Assembly (NCBI GenBank): GCA_009192285.1
Contig: WBVU01000012.1
Location: forward strand, 868,001-932,000
Direction of reading: 5' to 3'
Source of the DNA: Morchella semilibera
Lineage: Eukaryota > Ascomycota > Pezizomycetes > Pezizales > Morchellaceae
DNA length: 64,000 nucleotides
The position numbers and the translations under genes are program-made. Below are positions 1 through 9,667 of this stretch, piece after piece. Positions within the stretch are counted from its first letter, which is position 1. Every line of letters begins with the position of its first letter. The notes beneath the pieces are model-generated. The model was not told the DNA's origin. It did not search any database and saw only the letters and a program-made list of their open reading frames with translations.

Positions 1-267
1 CAAATCACAACCAAATCACAACCAAATCACAGAAAACCCAAAATCAGATATAAAGAATTCATAATCACATTCCTATCCTATCCATCCTACCCATCCATCC
101 ATCCTATCCTACCAATCCATGCAATCCAACGCCGCCCCAATGCTGCTGCTATGCTAATCCCACGCCCACCGGCACACATACAAAACATGAGACGAAAACA
201 AAACAAAAGAAAAAAGAAAAAAGAAAACCCGCACCTAATACCCCCAGACAAGAGAAAAAAACAAAAC

Positions 268-819
268 CTAATACTCAGGCGCCTCAGGCTCTGGCGCCGC
301 AACCTCGTCCGCAGCCGGGGTAGCAGGAAGTGGCGGCGGCGCGGACGCACCACCAGGGCCCTTGGGCCCGCCGCGCGGTCCGCCACGCGGGCCGCCACGC
401 GGGCCACCCTTCTTCGGCTTGCCACCCTTCTTCGGCTTGCCACCACGGGGCCCACCGCGGGGCCCACCGCGGGGCCCACCCTTCCCGGGTCGGCCGCGGG
501 GCCCACCGCGGGGACCGCCACGGGGACCACCCTTTCCGGGCCGGCCGCGGCGGCCCCCCATGCCCTTTGGCGGCTTGCGGCCCATAGCGCCGCGGCCTGG
601 GATCTTGCGCATTGGCGAGGGCAGGGCGTCGGGCATTGCCCAGCGGGCGGCGAGGACGGGGAGCTCGCGGGGGGCGACTTTGTTGTTGCTGGTGGCTTTC
701 CGGGCGGGGGGGGGGGCTGCGCCGTCGTCGTCGTCGCCGAAGGAGACTTTGACGTTTTTTGCGGTGGCTGTTACGGCGAGGAGCGTCATGAGGAGGGCGA
801 GGAGCTTTGGGGCGTGCAT
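268..819 (-). CDS. Secreted (GGPR)n repeat protein, basic
   Basis: A 183-residue protein with a clear signal peptide at residues 1-20, ending in a hydrophobic run and TATA. An acidic DDDD patch (about 29-32) follows, then a Pro/Ala spacer. Residues 97-152 are tetrapeptide GGPR repeats in three blocks separated by RPGK and GKPKKGGKPKK linkers. The tail is Pro/Ala/Glu-rich. It is not collagen, because glycine does not fall on every third residue. The ATG sits in an A-rich context and is the only good start before the signal peptide. Long open frames on the other strand over this stretch reflect GC-rich repeat composition. The gene is divergent from the collagen-like gene at 2536. The function is unknown; RGG-type repeats can bind nucleic acid or anionic polymers, but that is inference. 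Confidence 0.75.
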   Translation of the reverse strand: MHAPKLLALLMTLLAVTATAKNVKVSFGDDDDGAAPPPARKATSNNKVAPRELPVLAARWAMPDALPSPMRKIPGRGAMGRKPPKGMGGRRGRPGKGGPRGGPRGGPRGRPGKGGPRGGPRGGPRGGKPKKGGKPKKGGPRGGPRGGPRGGPKGPGGASAPPPLPATPAADEVAAPEPEAPEY

Positions 820-2535
820 TTTTTGGTTTGGTTTGGGGGTTTGGGGGTTTGGTTGTGGTGTGTAAAGAATGGAAGGTCTCTGCGAGCACAGCTGCGAGAT
901 CTGAAGGAGTGAATGAATGTGTGTGTGTGAAGGAGTGTGGGTGAGTGAATGACTGGAGGAGAAAGGCAGAGGTGGGCAGGAGGTGGGTAGTTATACGGCG
1001 ACTGAGGCCTGACCGGTGGTGTTGGTTTCTTCATATCATGATCATATCGGTTGACAATTCGCTAACTAGAGAGAGAGACCGCAGCATCCGTAGAGTACCG
1101 GCCGGACAGACATTGCACTCGACTCCCCTGGACCCTTTCCCCAGACCGGTGTTAAAGATAGAACCCACACACCGGGGATCTGCGCAGGGATCAGTCTGGG
1201 CCGGTTAGCGAGCAGGTTACTTGCAGTAACTGTCGCCCGGTGGACGGGTGTTATTAACATGCTTATTATACATGCAGCCGGAGAGGAGAGTGCGGCGCGG
1301 GTTTAATTGTGCCTGTGTCGGTCGCCGGTGGTCCCGGGGCTGTGTGGAGATCTGATAAGACGGATTAGTAATCTGTGGGTCATGGTGGATCACTCGGTTT
1401 GGCTGCGAGTGATGGGAATTGACGTTGACTACAGAGGCGTCTGTAGAGATAGAGTCACGTAGGTTAACTACATGTAATCCCTGACTCTGTGTATGTAATT
1501 GTTGCCCTACACATACTGGCCCAGGTGTCATTGTGGTCCAACAAGTACTCAAGTACGTGTATCAATGGGTAGAGGCTTTGCAGTGTCTACAGATATGAAC
1601 CGGTGACAACCATAACTGTCCTTGTGTGTATGGAAAGCACCATTCAATCCCATAGCTCTAAGTAAGGACTGTATCCGTCCCGGCCTCGACGAAAAACACG
1701 GTCGGTCTACACCACCAGGGTTAGGTCTCGCCGCATCCTATTCCTGGCCCAGCGTGGGGGCGGGCTGATGTAAGCGGCAGATCTCACTCATGCATGTGTT
1801 CCGAGTGATGCCTTGTGGATAAACACCAGCCCGGAAGACTTCTGCGTACAATACTCACATCTACCGACCGACGGGCAAACCCCGCACAGCAAAGTAAAGC
1901 AATGTACCAGCCGGACGCGCGTCCCGATCGGAATACAGGGCCAGGGGTGTGTCTCCCACCGCAGGCACAGAGTTGCCGGTGCATCTGCGATGTGTGCGTA
2001 CCGACTTACTGCAGCAGGCCACAGCCCGTCCGGCACAGCTAAGCTTTGGTCCTGTGGCCGGTATAGTTGATGTTTGTGTTTGCCATGGTAGGTTTTTCTC
2101 CGTTGCTTCAGAACTACCGCCACGTACTGACTGCTGATAGACCTGCACCCCCGAACCGGTCCCAATCCGCAACTCACTACCCCCCGGCCAGCGACACACG
2201 CACACCGCGCGTTACAGCGGCGTGACAAGGCCGGTCATGCATTCATGCATTCTGCACAGTCGATACCGGGGAGGGGAAACTCAACACCACGCCGCTACGC
2301 TACGGTCAGGGTCAGTACTCGCCCGGGGATATCGTATATAACGCTCCCTCCCCGCTCCAACATCTCTCCTCCCATCATCACTCACCACATTCACTAACAC
2401 CGTCTCTTAAGCAGTGCTTGAGACCCCACCTTCCTTCCTTCCTTCCTTCCACCACTACACTACAAAGTCTTGAAAGCAGCGCTTAGACACCACACTCCTT
2501 CCTCCCCAACCAACCAACAAACCAACAAACCAAAA
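820..2535. promoter_or_regulatory. Shared 1.7 kb upstream region of two divergent secreted-protein genes
   Basis: This region lies between the starts of the minus-strand (GGPR)n gene and the plus-strand collagen-like gene, so it must carry both promoters. The plus gene has TATATAA at 2335-2341, preceded by GTCAGTACTCG at 2311-2321. The minus gene has a weaker TATAAC (plus-strand GTTATA near 990). ACCGGT palindromes occur near 1012, 1145, 1596 and 2152. Two CGAGTGAT cores face each other at 1389-1396 and 1406-1413, and a third is at 1802. I see no convincing gene inside. Confidence 0.6.
2410..2505 (+). promoter_or_regulatory. Duplicated 5' leader box of the collagen-like gene
   Basis: Two related ~30 bp boxes lie at 2410-2438 (AGCAGTGCTTGAGACC...) and 2475-2505 (AGCAGCGCTTAGACACC...). 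Both end in CTTCC-type repeats; a CTTC run occupies about 2431-2450. They start 69 and 134 bp after the TATA box, so they probably lie in the transcribed leader. A third copy is at 38894-38926, upstream of another secreted-peptide gene. Confidence 0.55.
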
Positions 2536-3174
2536 ATGCACACACCAACCCTCCTCGCCGCCCTCGTCGCAGCCCTAACCCTCACAACCGCCGCAACCCC
2601 CCTCCCAGCCCAGGGGGCCGCCCTCTCCACACGCAGGCTCGGCCCGCTGATCACGCGCCCCCCCGGCGCAGGCGCCGACCCCTTCCGCCGCCGCCCGCGG
2701 GGCATCTCGGGCGGCAACAACGCTGCTGTGGGCGATGACGATGGTGACGATGAGGATGGTGACGAGGAGGAGGAGGAGGGCGTGATTGTGGCAAGGTCGG
2801 CGGACAGGAGGAGGCCGGCGATGGGCGTGCCTGGTGGTGGGCGCCCGCGTGGCTCGAAGCAGCCGGACTCGAGGCGGGGGCTGGCGCGGAGGTCTGGCGG
2901 TGGCGGCGGCGGCGGGAAGAGGGCGAAGGGTCCTGGGGGGCATGGGGGGCCTAGAGGAGGTGGGAAGGGCGGGCCGAGGGGACAGGGTGGGCCGGGTGGG
3001 CCGGGTGGGCAAGATGGGCCGGGTGGGCAAGGTGGGCCGGGTGGGAAAGGTGGCCCGGGCGGACATAAAGGACCCGGTGGGCCTGGCGGGCCTGGTGGGC
3101 CTAAAGGGCAGGAAGGACCAGGCGGACCAGGCGGACAGGAGGGGCCCGGGGGACAGGGCGGCGAGGGTAACTAG
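2536..3174 (+). CDS. Secreted collagen-like protein (Gly-X-Y repeats)
   Basis: A 212-residue protein. Residues 1-20 form a signal peptide. A middle section carries several dibasic sites (RR at 33-34 and 118-119, RRR at 51-53 and 91-93, KR at 128-129) where Kex2-type processing could occur, and an Asp/Glu run at about 67-81. From residue 143 to 211 there are 23 uninterrupted Gly-X-Y triplets (GKG GPR GQG GPG ...), with an imperfect stretch before them. The ATG in context CAAAAATG follows a TATA box 195 bp upstream. Proteins with collagen-like repeats are known from some fungal surfaces, for example Metarhizium MCL1, where they help adhesion or shielding; such a role here is inference. No intron is needed. 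Confidence 0.8.
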   Translation: MHTPTLLAALVAALTLTTAATPLPAQGAALSTRRLGPLITRPPGAGADPFRRRPRGISGGNNAAVGDDDGDDEDGDEEEEEGVIVARSADRRRPAMGVPGGGRPRGSKQPDSRRGLARRSGGGGGGGKRAKGPGGHGGPRGGGKGGPRGQGGPGGPGGQDGPGGQGGPGGKGGPGGHKGPGGPGGPGGPKGQEGPGGPGGQEGPGGQGGEGN

Positions 3175-3846
3175 GCGGAAAATTTATTTAGAATGTATTA
3201 GATAGACAATATACGAATATATAAACCTGGTCATGATTAAGTGTTCAGTTCATGTGTGCATGCGAGTACCTGGTATCTCGTGGTTCGTAGAAGATGGTCG
3301 GTGGGCTAAGGGGATTCGAATGTATCTATAGAATTACTTATAGCAGAGATTGGATAAAAACACAATGGACATCAATCTAATATCCGTATTGGATTGGTGG
3401 CTGGGACCTTGACGTTTCAATGTACTTTGATGAGCCGGCGGACATGTCATCAACGGATCACGAGCACTGGTGGGTGGCTATACTCGTCTACCAGCACAAG
3501 AACCAGAAAACGCGAGTGATATCTTATACTTGGGGTGTAGTTGCAGGTTCTTGGCAGGGACGTCGAGTGATGTCCTGTGATCTCCGCACGTCATGTCACC
3601 CCTGCATTGATCATCTTTTTTTTTATTACTCCATTAATTGTATTTGCACTGACCATCACGTCCGACCGTTGAGACACACATGGCTATCGCAAAATTAATT
3701 ACCAGGTCCCGGGGGCGTATCATCTATAGCTACCTAAAACCAGCAACAAACCTCGCGCGATCGAACAAAGGAAAAGAATAAACCAAAAGACAAAGACAAA
3801 GACAAACAATGAAACAATGCGCAGACACCTCACAATTAAGATCTAC
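3175..3846. other. Intergenic, converging 3' ends
   Basis: This is an AT-rich 3' flank with no convincing gene. Two direct CGAGTGAT motifs lie 51 bp apart at 3513-3520 and 3564-3571. The right end (about 3780-3810) is rich in CAAAGA repeats, which read as a T-rich 3' tail for a possible minus-strand gene to the right. Confidence 0.5.
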
Positions 3847-4132
3847 TCAAACGGGCTCCTCCCCGCCTCCCCATGCCAGCTGCAGCGGTGGTGGCGGTGG
3901 CGCCGCATCTTGCTGCGCGAGTTCAGCGCCTTCTGGTTCGGCGGCGCGCTCTGCGCGGGGATGGGCTCCTTGCCGCGGGCGGGCGTCTCGGGGGCGTGGG
4001 CGGGCGTCTCGGGGCGTGGGCGGGCGTCTCGGGGGCATGGGAGTGGGCGTGCGTGCGGAGGCGGGACGGCGCGCCGGGGACTTGCGCTGTGGTGCGGCGC
4101 TGGGGGGTTGTGGGGGGTTGTGCGGTGGACAT
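3847..4132 (-). CDS. Possible Pro/Arg-rich repeat ORF (doubtful)
   Basis: A minus-strand TATATA (about 4261-4267) precedes a GC-rich block coding for Pro/Arg/Ala-rich sequence. Starting at the ATG at 4132, the frame gives 69 residues and stops at 3923. A second frame, open from 4392 to 3847 but without an ATG after the TATA box, covers the rest. The block contains a minisatellite (GGGCGTCTCGGGG units, about 3981-4038) whose units differ by one base, which shifts the frame between copies. There is no signal peptide. It could be a short basic protein, a frameshifted gene or simply GC-rich non-coding DNA. The T-rich downstream tract resembles the 3' flank of the gene at 268-819. Confidence 0.25.
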
Positions 4133-5110
4133 TGCGTGTTGTGCTGTGGGGCTAGATTGTGGTGGTGGTGGTGTGTGTACTGGGGTAGTTGTGGTGGGCG
4201 GGTTGGCTGTGCAGATGGTGGTGGATGGTGTGGGGCTAGAGGATGCGGGCGGGGGGGCGTTATATATGCCCCCTCTAACAAAACATAATGATAACCCGTG
4301 GGATTCAAGTGGGAGTATCTACGCATCTTAAAAAAGCAGACTTGAAAAAAAGTAATATGAAACATAAAAAAAAAAAACCTACGCCCAAGCACATGGTCTG
4401 TGGAGGTGTAATCCTGCCGTAATTAGGCTTTCTTCTAACCCCCTTTGTTCATATGGCCCTTGTAATGCTCTGTAAGCAGTACAGAGTCTTAAAGTCATAC
4501 AGTTATATCAAAAATGGGGATGTAGATATAGATACCATAGCAATGCGGTATCGTTTATGCCATAGCTATGATAGGGTTTCCCTGCACGCAACATTCTTGT
4601 ACCTAGAAACGAATGAAAGTATGATATAAATAATAATAATAATAAAAAAAGCAATGCGGTATCGATCGTGAAAAAAACTTCGGGGTTTCGACCATTATAG
4701 CATAGCAGTACCGCAGTGTCTGGCAGATAATGTACTAGATACACCCGCTTTTTTGGTACTGTATAGAAAAAAAAATTACATACTTAAGTAGCTTTATCGA
4801 CGGCATCAAAGCCCATTCTCCGCAACATCTATGGGGGCGGATTTTACCTCAATCTGCATGTAGTCCTTGATTTGCGGGAAACACTATATTATATATGTAT
4901 GGGCAAAGACAAAAGAGGTTTTGGTATTTCCTGCCATTGGCTGGCCGGCAGGCACTATCTTCAGCCGGGCTAGTAAAAAGATATGTGAAATCACCGTTGA
5001 TGTCTAACGAAGGGAGCGAAAAACATGCGGAAAAAATAAAGTCGCAAAAGATTTTGCCCTGAGTAGTGTGAACATCACTGCCAACTACCCTACCCAGGGC
5101 TCTTTGTTTG
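4133..5110. other. Intergenic around the retroposon
   Basis: Apart from the minus-strand TATA near 4261 and the retroposon at 4539-4664, this is AT-rich sequence with homopolymer runs and no gene I can support. It ends at the 3' side of the tRNA gene; A-runs around 5020-5050 would read as T-runs for the minus-strand tRNA and could terminate Pol III. Confidence 0.5.
4539..4664 (+). mobile_element. Short retroposon insertion with 15 bp target-site duplication
   Basis: The 15 bp sequence AGCAATGCGGTATCG occurs at 4539-4553 and again at 4650-4664. Between them are 96 bp ending in an (AAT)n-A7 tail. A direct repeat around an A-rich 3' tail is the mark of target-primed reverse transcription, so this is a SINE or a 5'-truncated LINE copy inserted on the plus strand. 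The insert has no ORF. Confidence 0.7.
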
Positions 5111-5200
5111 GGCTCGACCCCGGGTTTGAACCGGGGACCTCTCGCATATTAACTTAGGGTGTGACCCTAAGCGAGAATCATACCACTAGACCAGCCGAGC
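5111..5200 (-). tRNA. tRNA-Pro(AGG) with an 18-nt intron
   Basis: Read on the minus strand, a full cloverleaf folds. The acceptor arms GCTCGGC and GTCGAGC pair with one G-T, the D arm is present, the anticodon stem is CTCGC/GCGAG with loop TTAGGGT (anticodon AGG), and the T arm is CCCGG-TTCAAAC-CCGGG. The discriminator is C and no CCA is encoded. An 18-nt intron at 5147-5164 follows the base after the anticodon, the normal position for nuclear tRNA introns. Its CCCTAA can pair with TTAGGG of the anticodon loop, as tRNA splicing expects. The mature length is 72 nt. Confidence 0.95.
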
Positions 5201-5666
5201 TTGTTGAAGTGTGAGACATAGGTTGTTTTAAGCTTTAGTCACCTAGCTAGAGGTGATCTTTTATCAAGGAGGCGCGATTGGTGTCGACAAGAAAGAACCA
5301 ATACTACTGCACTTGGCTACTCGATATTCATATCCTCGGTCAATTCAAACTGGGGTCAATATGAGTCATATTAAAAATTTCAACGTCTGCGCAAGAAAAA
5401 ATAACTGATCTACATACACGAGATATTCCTTGACATAAACAAATAAGATCTAATACCAATGCTCGGCCCTCTATTGTTTTCCGCCGTGGGCCAACACAAC
5501 GGGAAAAGCCAATGGCAAGCCGCTGGAGGAAAACGTCATCGAGGGCATTAAACCTCGCTCCTCCTACCCCCCTTACAAGCTCCTCGTCTCCCCCATCAGG
5601 TACGTGCGGCACCATATTTCCCCGAGGAAATAATATCGTGTACTGCATGTTATGATTCCAGCCGTT
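5201..5666. other. Region downstream of the coiled-coil gene; frame stays open
   Basis: After the TAG that ends the 5667-6011 gene, the same minus-strand frame continues without a stop to 5340 (about 108 codons). It contains an ATG at 5648. The encoded sequence matches nothing I recognise. It may be 3' UTR, a second short gene or the tail of a gene broken by a stop codon. Nothing else stands out. Confidence 0.35.
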
Positions 5667-6011
5667 CTAATTCCTATATCCCGTCCACTCCTGGCTATCA
5701 GAGACATCCTCATAGGAATACAAATCCCGGTGTTCATGGCCCTCGTATCTGTCGTAATGGTGCGGTCGCGAACGATTTAGATAATCCAAGTCGTCCTGCA
5801 TATCATCACGATCTTTTTTCAGATCAATAATATCTAGATTTAGCTTGTCATGCTCTCTCGCGATACTAACATATTCCCTTGAATCGGGGCTATAAGATCT
5901 TGACTGGCGAGCTAAGAGATCGCGCCTGACCTCTCTCCTGGAGATTTTTGAGTCAAGCTTGCCTATGCGTTCTTCGAACTTGCGAATTTGTCTCCTGAGG
6001 GTGCCAGGCAT
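5667..6011 (-). CDS. Small charged coiled-coil protein, unknown
   Basis: A 114-residue single-exon ORF. It is rich in Arg, Asp, Glu and Lys, with leucines spaced as in a coiled coil over about residues 5-85, and a Tyr/His/Asp-rich tail. There is no signal peptide or membrane segment. The start AAAAAATGCC has a good context, and TATATA lies about 35 bp upstream (plus 6045-6052). It is the first of three short minus-strand single-exon genes (here, 7393 and 9155) of similar style but without obvious sequence similarity. I do not recognise the family. A TAG separates it from further open frame downstream. Confidence 0.6.
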   Translation of the reverse strand: MPGTLRRQIRKFEERIGKLDSKISRREVRRDLLARQSRSYSPDSREYVSIAREHDKLNLDIIDLKKDRDDMQDDLDYLNRSRPHHYDRYEGHEHRDLYSYEDVSDSQEWTGYRN

Positions 6012-7392
6012 TTTTTTTATTGATGTTTAAAGATAAAGTTAGTTATATACCGTATTGTTTGCTGTAGTTAGATGTAATGAGATAGTGCCATAAAGAGTCA
6101 TAAACCTACGTATTTATATCTTTTATTCCTCTTTCATCCTGTCGATATTGTTGAAAGTGGGAGGTACAGGTTGTATTTCAAGAGAATCCAAAGCCGGGCG
6201 GATACTCTAACTCTTCAAGGGATGTATATTTCAAGATATCTTTCAGACGGAGGCCGGGAGATAGCCCCAATAGGCAGTGCAAATGAATTCAAGCGCGCAA
6301 TAAATGTAGTTATAGTGGAAGGATTTGTTGTCGTTCAGAGGTAGTCTGTAGCGCGCCCCCAGTTATCGAGGCGGGCCGTTGCTGTAATTTATCGCCAGGT
6401 CCTCAGGCTTGGGCCCGGGCCCCTTCAGAAAAGTATTCACGGGATGTCTTCCAGTTACTTATAGATGTGGCTACTTTACCGCCCGAGCGGGTAAAAATAA
6501 GGCATGTTTTTGGCTTATAGAATTAAGGGCCATACCCTATCGCGTAGCGACTGCCCTGTAAGGCTCTATTAAGGTGAATATTAGTGAGAAAAAATAGGTC
6601 TCCCCAAGACGAAACACCTTCTTCCCGGCCCCCGACGCAGACATCATCTCGTCTGGGTGTGCCGGCGCGCTTCCAAAAGTAACACGGGGCTAGCACGTCA
6701 TCCTCCACTCACCTTCACCTCCACCTCCACCTCGAGTATCTTCCTAGCTACCCCACAAGCACCCCGACACCTTTTCTAACGTCCATACAGACTCCTACAT
6801 GTAACCTCATGCCCAAAAAAGTCGCCAGATTGACGCCTATGACACGCCCAAAATGATGCTTACAAGGTAATCTATGCCCAAAACAACGGCTTCTGCAGGT
6901 TGGGAGGTGGGCGCGCAGGTAGTCGCGCGTGCATATATAGTATGTAAATAGAATAAAATACAAGATGTACTGTTTGCTATGTACCCAAACTGTCCAATGT
7001 TACCAACGTAACGTTAAATTACTAGTGGAGAAGGCGTCCAGGTTCGGCAAAAGGTACAAGACGAGACTAAAGAAGTAATTGTTTTGGTCCAAAAGCTGCG
7101 TCTAGTGCGTCTGCTACGCAGCAGGACGAAACCCAGTTTTTTTTTGCTGCTAAACGGTACGTATGGCGCCGACAAGCGACTTCTTTGTTTGACCTTGCTT
7201 CATTGTACATCTAGACCCACCAAAGGTAATAATCACTCAGGCCCGTCTATACATTGTAGCTACATGTAATCAAAACACTTGTTTGAAGTGGTTAAAGAAA
7301 TACACAAGTCGTGTACGTACTCTTCCACCCACTCAGCCACACACACACACTCACACAGACACTAACTAACACAATACTATCTATCCCCTAAC
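6012..7392. other. Intergenic
   Basis: I see no gene. There is a short CACCTC repeat near 6715-6733, and TACATGTA palindromes at 6796-6803 and 7261-7268. The sequence directly upstream of 6011 holds the TATA box for the coiled-coil gene. Confidence 0.45.
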
Positions 7393-7959
7393 TCATGATG
7401 CCTCTAAATCCTTCTCAGGCTTGAGATTCTCTTTTTCGGATTCCCCTTCGTCGGTTATATTGTCGACTACGGCTTCGGCTTCGGCTTCGGCTTGCTCTTC
7501 GACTTGTTTTTCGATTTGTTCTTCGTCCTCGTCCTCTTCGTACTCATCCTCGCCCTCCTCTCCTTCGACAACTTCCCCGAAAGTATTCAGCGCATAGCCA
7601 CAGTCAGATACTCCATGCATGGCCCTCTCCATTTCCCTTCTCATCCTAAACACGGCTTTGCTATGGTCATAGATATCGTCGAGCACCGCCTCACTATCAT
7701 TCTCTGGCACTAGATTATCCTTTTGTGCCTGCTTTATGTTACTTATTAAGGCACGAGCTCTTTCTATCTCCCGAACGAGCCTAACGGCTTCATCGAGGTA
7801 AAGTTTGGACAGAGCCTGGATGCCACTGGCAATACCAGCAAAGTGTTTGTCGCAATTAGCGGGGGAGACGGGACGAACTGCGTGGTTATCAAGCGCCGCT
7901 TGGACACGGGTCTCGTAAAGATAGTCAAGGTTATCAAGGATACCATTGAGGGTCGCCAT
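7393..7959 (-). CDS. Small helical protein with acidic tail, unknown
   Basis: A 188-residue single-exon ORF starting CAAAATGGCG, a good fungal start context, with TATA-like GATATAA about 140 bp upstream. Residues 1-125 are predicted-helical with leucine-rich spacing (NLDYLYETRVQAALDN at the start). Residues about 132-165 are almost entirely Glu/Asp with Glu-Gln and Glu-Ala repeats, followed by a Lys/Glu tail. There is no signal peptide or membrane span, so it is probably cytosolic or nuclear. I do not recognise the family. The acidic run makes the opposite strand look open as well; that frame is a shadow. Confidence 0.65.
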   Translation of the reverse strand: MATLNGILDNLDYLYETRVQAALDNHAVRPVSPANCDKHFAGIASGIQALSKLYLDEAVRLVREIERARALISNIKQAQKDNLVPENDSEAVLDDIYDHSKAVFRMRREMERAMHGVSDCGYALNTFGEVVEGEEGEDEYEEDEDEEQIEKQVEEQAEAEAEAVVDNITDEGESEKENLKPEKDLEAS

Positions 7960-9154
7960 TTTGGGATTTGAGGTTTGTTGATTGATCGCTTGAGTGGGAG
8001 TTTTGCCGATTTTGGGTAGTTTTTTGTGTAGGATGTGGATTTAGAGCCGATATTGTAGTGATTGTTTTATTTAATAACGGGTGGGGAGCGGCGTGTTATA
8101 TCCCGTTCTATACAGTTTCAAAGCAAAATTCAATGGTTATTTCTTTCATGATTCACAACTTGAGCTAGTTTGCTTTCATGCTAGGGTATTTGAAACGACT
8201 TGTACTTTAAGATACATGCAACCGAAACCTAAATAAACTTGGAATAGGGCCAGATCTTAAGAACAACCGACCCGAAATCCAATCAGGTGGCCCAATAATT
8301 ATAGGCTATACCATACACTAAATACCCCAATTCCTAGACACTCCAGGCACATACATAACGTCATATATGATAACGTATGCGCGCCAATGGTCACTAATAC
8401 TAGTACACGAGCTCAAGCCTCAATTGCAACCTCAGTAATTATGCCCATAAGCTAAAACTAACAGCGGACAATTGTTGATTGAGTTTTTGTTACAGTAACT
8501 CAAATAAATTCAAATTACGCATGAGGATAATATATTTGGCTTTTTGCTGGATTTTACAGCGATAATGCTTATTGATGTAAACAAAAAAAAACAGTGATGG
8601 TGCAGCACAGATCAGGAGGAGTATGATGTAAACAAACAAAAAAAAAGAAAACAGCACTGAGGAGCTTTCCGAGTGATATATTGTGATTGAACGAAATCGA
8701 GCGAGTGATACCTCGTGAAGGAATATCAAGCCTGCGATTGTTGTTGTTGACAGTTCATTAGTTAACCAAATCTGCGATAAAAAAAACCCGTACAGAAGCA
8801 ATATATTATTAGGCCACGTTTAAGTATCTGTATATATCGCACAAATAATCTAACAGAACCCTGTATAGAGTAGTTTAGTATATATGTATTGTATTGATAG
8901 TTTTTTAAATGAAGATACATAAATTTAAGGCTGCGCTTAGACCAGAGTACGGCCTTGATTCAAGAGCACGGTTGTAGAAATCTATGCCTTTCAAATCATT
9001 CGTTGTCTGTGCAAAGACTTCTAGGTACTTTACATTCCTCCAAAGAAATATTTACCCGTAAAGTTGTATTACTATCAGTGGTATAATACATACAACAATC
9101 TTTATAGCTACAACCTTCATTCTCCAAAAATATCAACTTACCCACACATAGCTT
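7960..9154. other. Intergenic with tandem A-rich repeat and paired motif
   Basis: No gene is supported. Two copies of TGATGTAAACAAA followed by an A-run lie about 50 bp apart near 8574 and 8622. Two direct CGAGTGAT motifs lie 32 bp apart at 8670-8677 and 8702-8709. Confidence 0.45.
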
Positions 9155-9667
9155 CTAGGCCCCAGCCTCCCCCCTGATAGCCAAGAACTGATCGTAAATC
9201 CTATCCATGACCTTTCTTTGCTCCTGCCACTCTCTGACTATTTCTGCTAGTTTTGCTTGCACATGTTGCTTTCTATATGTTGCGGTTGAGTCTTCCGCAT
9301 CCCAGTCCACAAAGTTCCTATTCCTATCCATTCCCTCCTTGAATTCGCTCTTTCCTACGGCCTTTCCATCAAATGTATAAGTATCCCACCCACTATAATC
9401 CTCATCCTCGACCGGCGTGAGCGCGTTTTTTTCTGCGTCAAGGTCAAGAACTTCCTGCACAAAGTCTATCTTAGTGTACAACGTGCCGCCGCGGGTGATT
9501 AGCGGGAAGTTTTGCCAGACAGCAGGAGGGGATCCCGAAAAGAGGTATCTGTTGATAATATCCCAGCAGTAAACACGATCATTTGGATGAGTGTTAGGGT
9601 CTTTGACCCGGGATAGAAGCTGGAAGACTGCATTAATCTTATTGAAAGGTTGGGGCTTTGACGACAT
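9155..9667 (-). CDS. Conserved-looking small protein, unknown
   Basis: A 170-residue single-exon ORF with normal-looking composition: Trp-rich (VYCWDIINRY, SGWDTYTFDG, NFVDWDAED) and helical at the C-terminus (about 130-168, KLAEIVREWQEQRKVMDRIY). The start AAAATGTCG has a good context. There is no signal peptide or membrane segment. The even amino-acid use over the full length argues for a real gene. I do not recognise a domain. Confidence 0.65.
   Translation of the reverse strand: MSSKPQPFNKINAVFQLLSRVKDPNTHPNDRVYCWDIINRYLFSGSPPAVWQNFPLITRGGTLYTKIDFVQEVLDLDAEKNALTPVEDEDYSGWDTYTFDGKAVGKSEFKEGMDRNRNFVDWDAEDSTATYRKQHVQAKLAEIVREWQEQRKVMDRIYDQFLAIRGEAGA

Noticed and set aside
151-912. Long plus-strand frames over the (GGPR)n gene
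   Set aside because: They are shadows created by GC-rich repeat codons; the minus frame alone has a signal peptide, good start context and regular repeats.
3809-4288. Plus-strand ORF rich in Gly, Cys and Trp starting at 3809
   Set aside because: No signal peptide or regular structure; TATA position and flanking composition favour the minus strand, itself doubtful.
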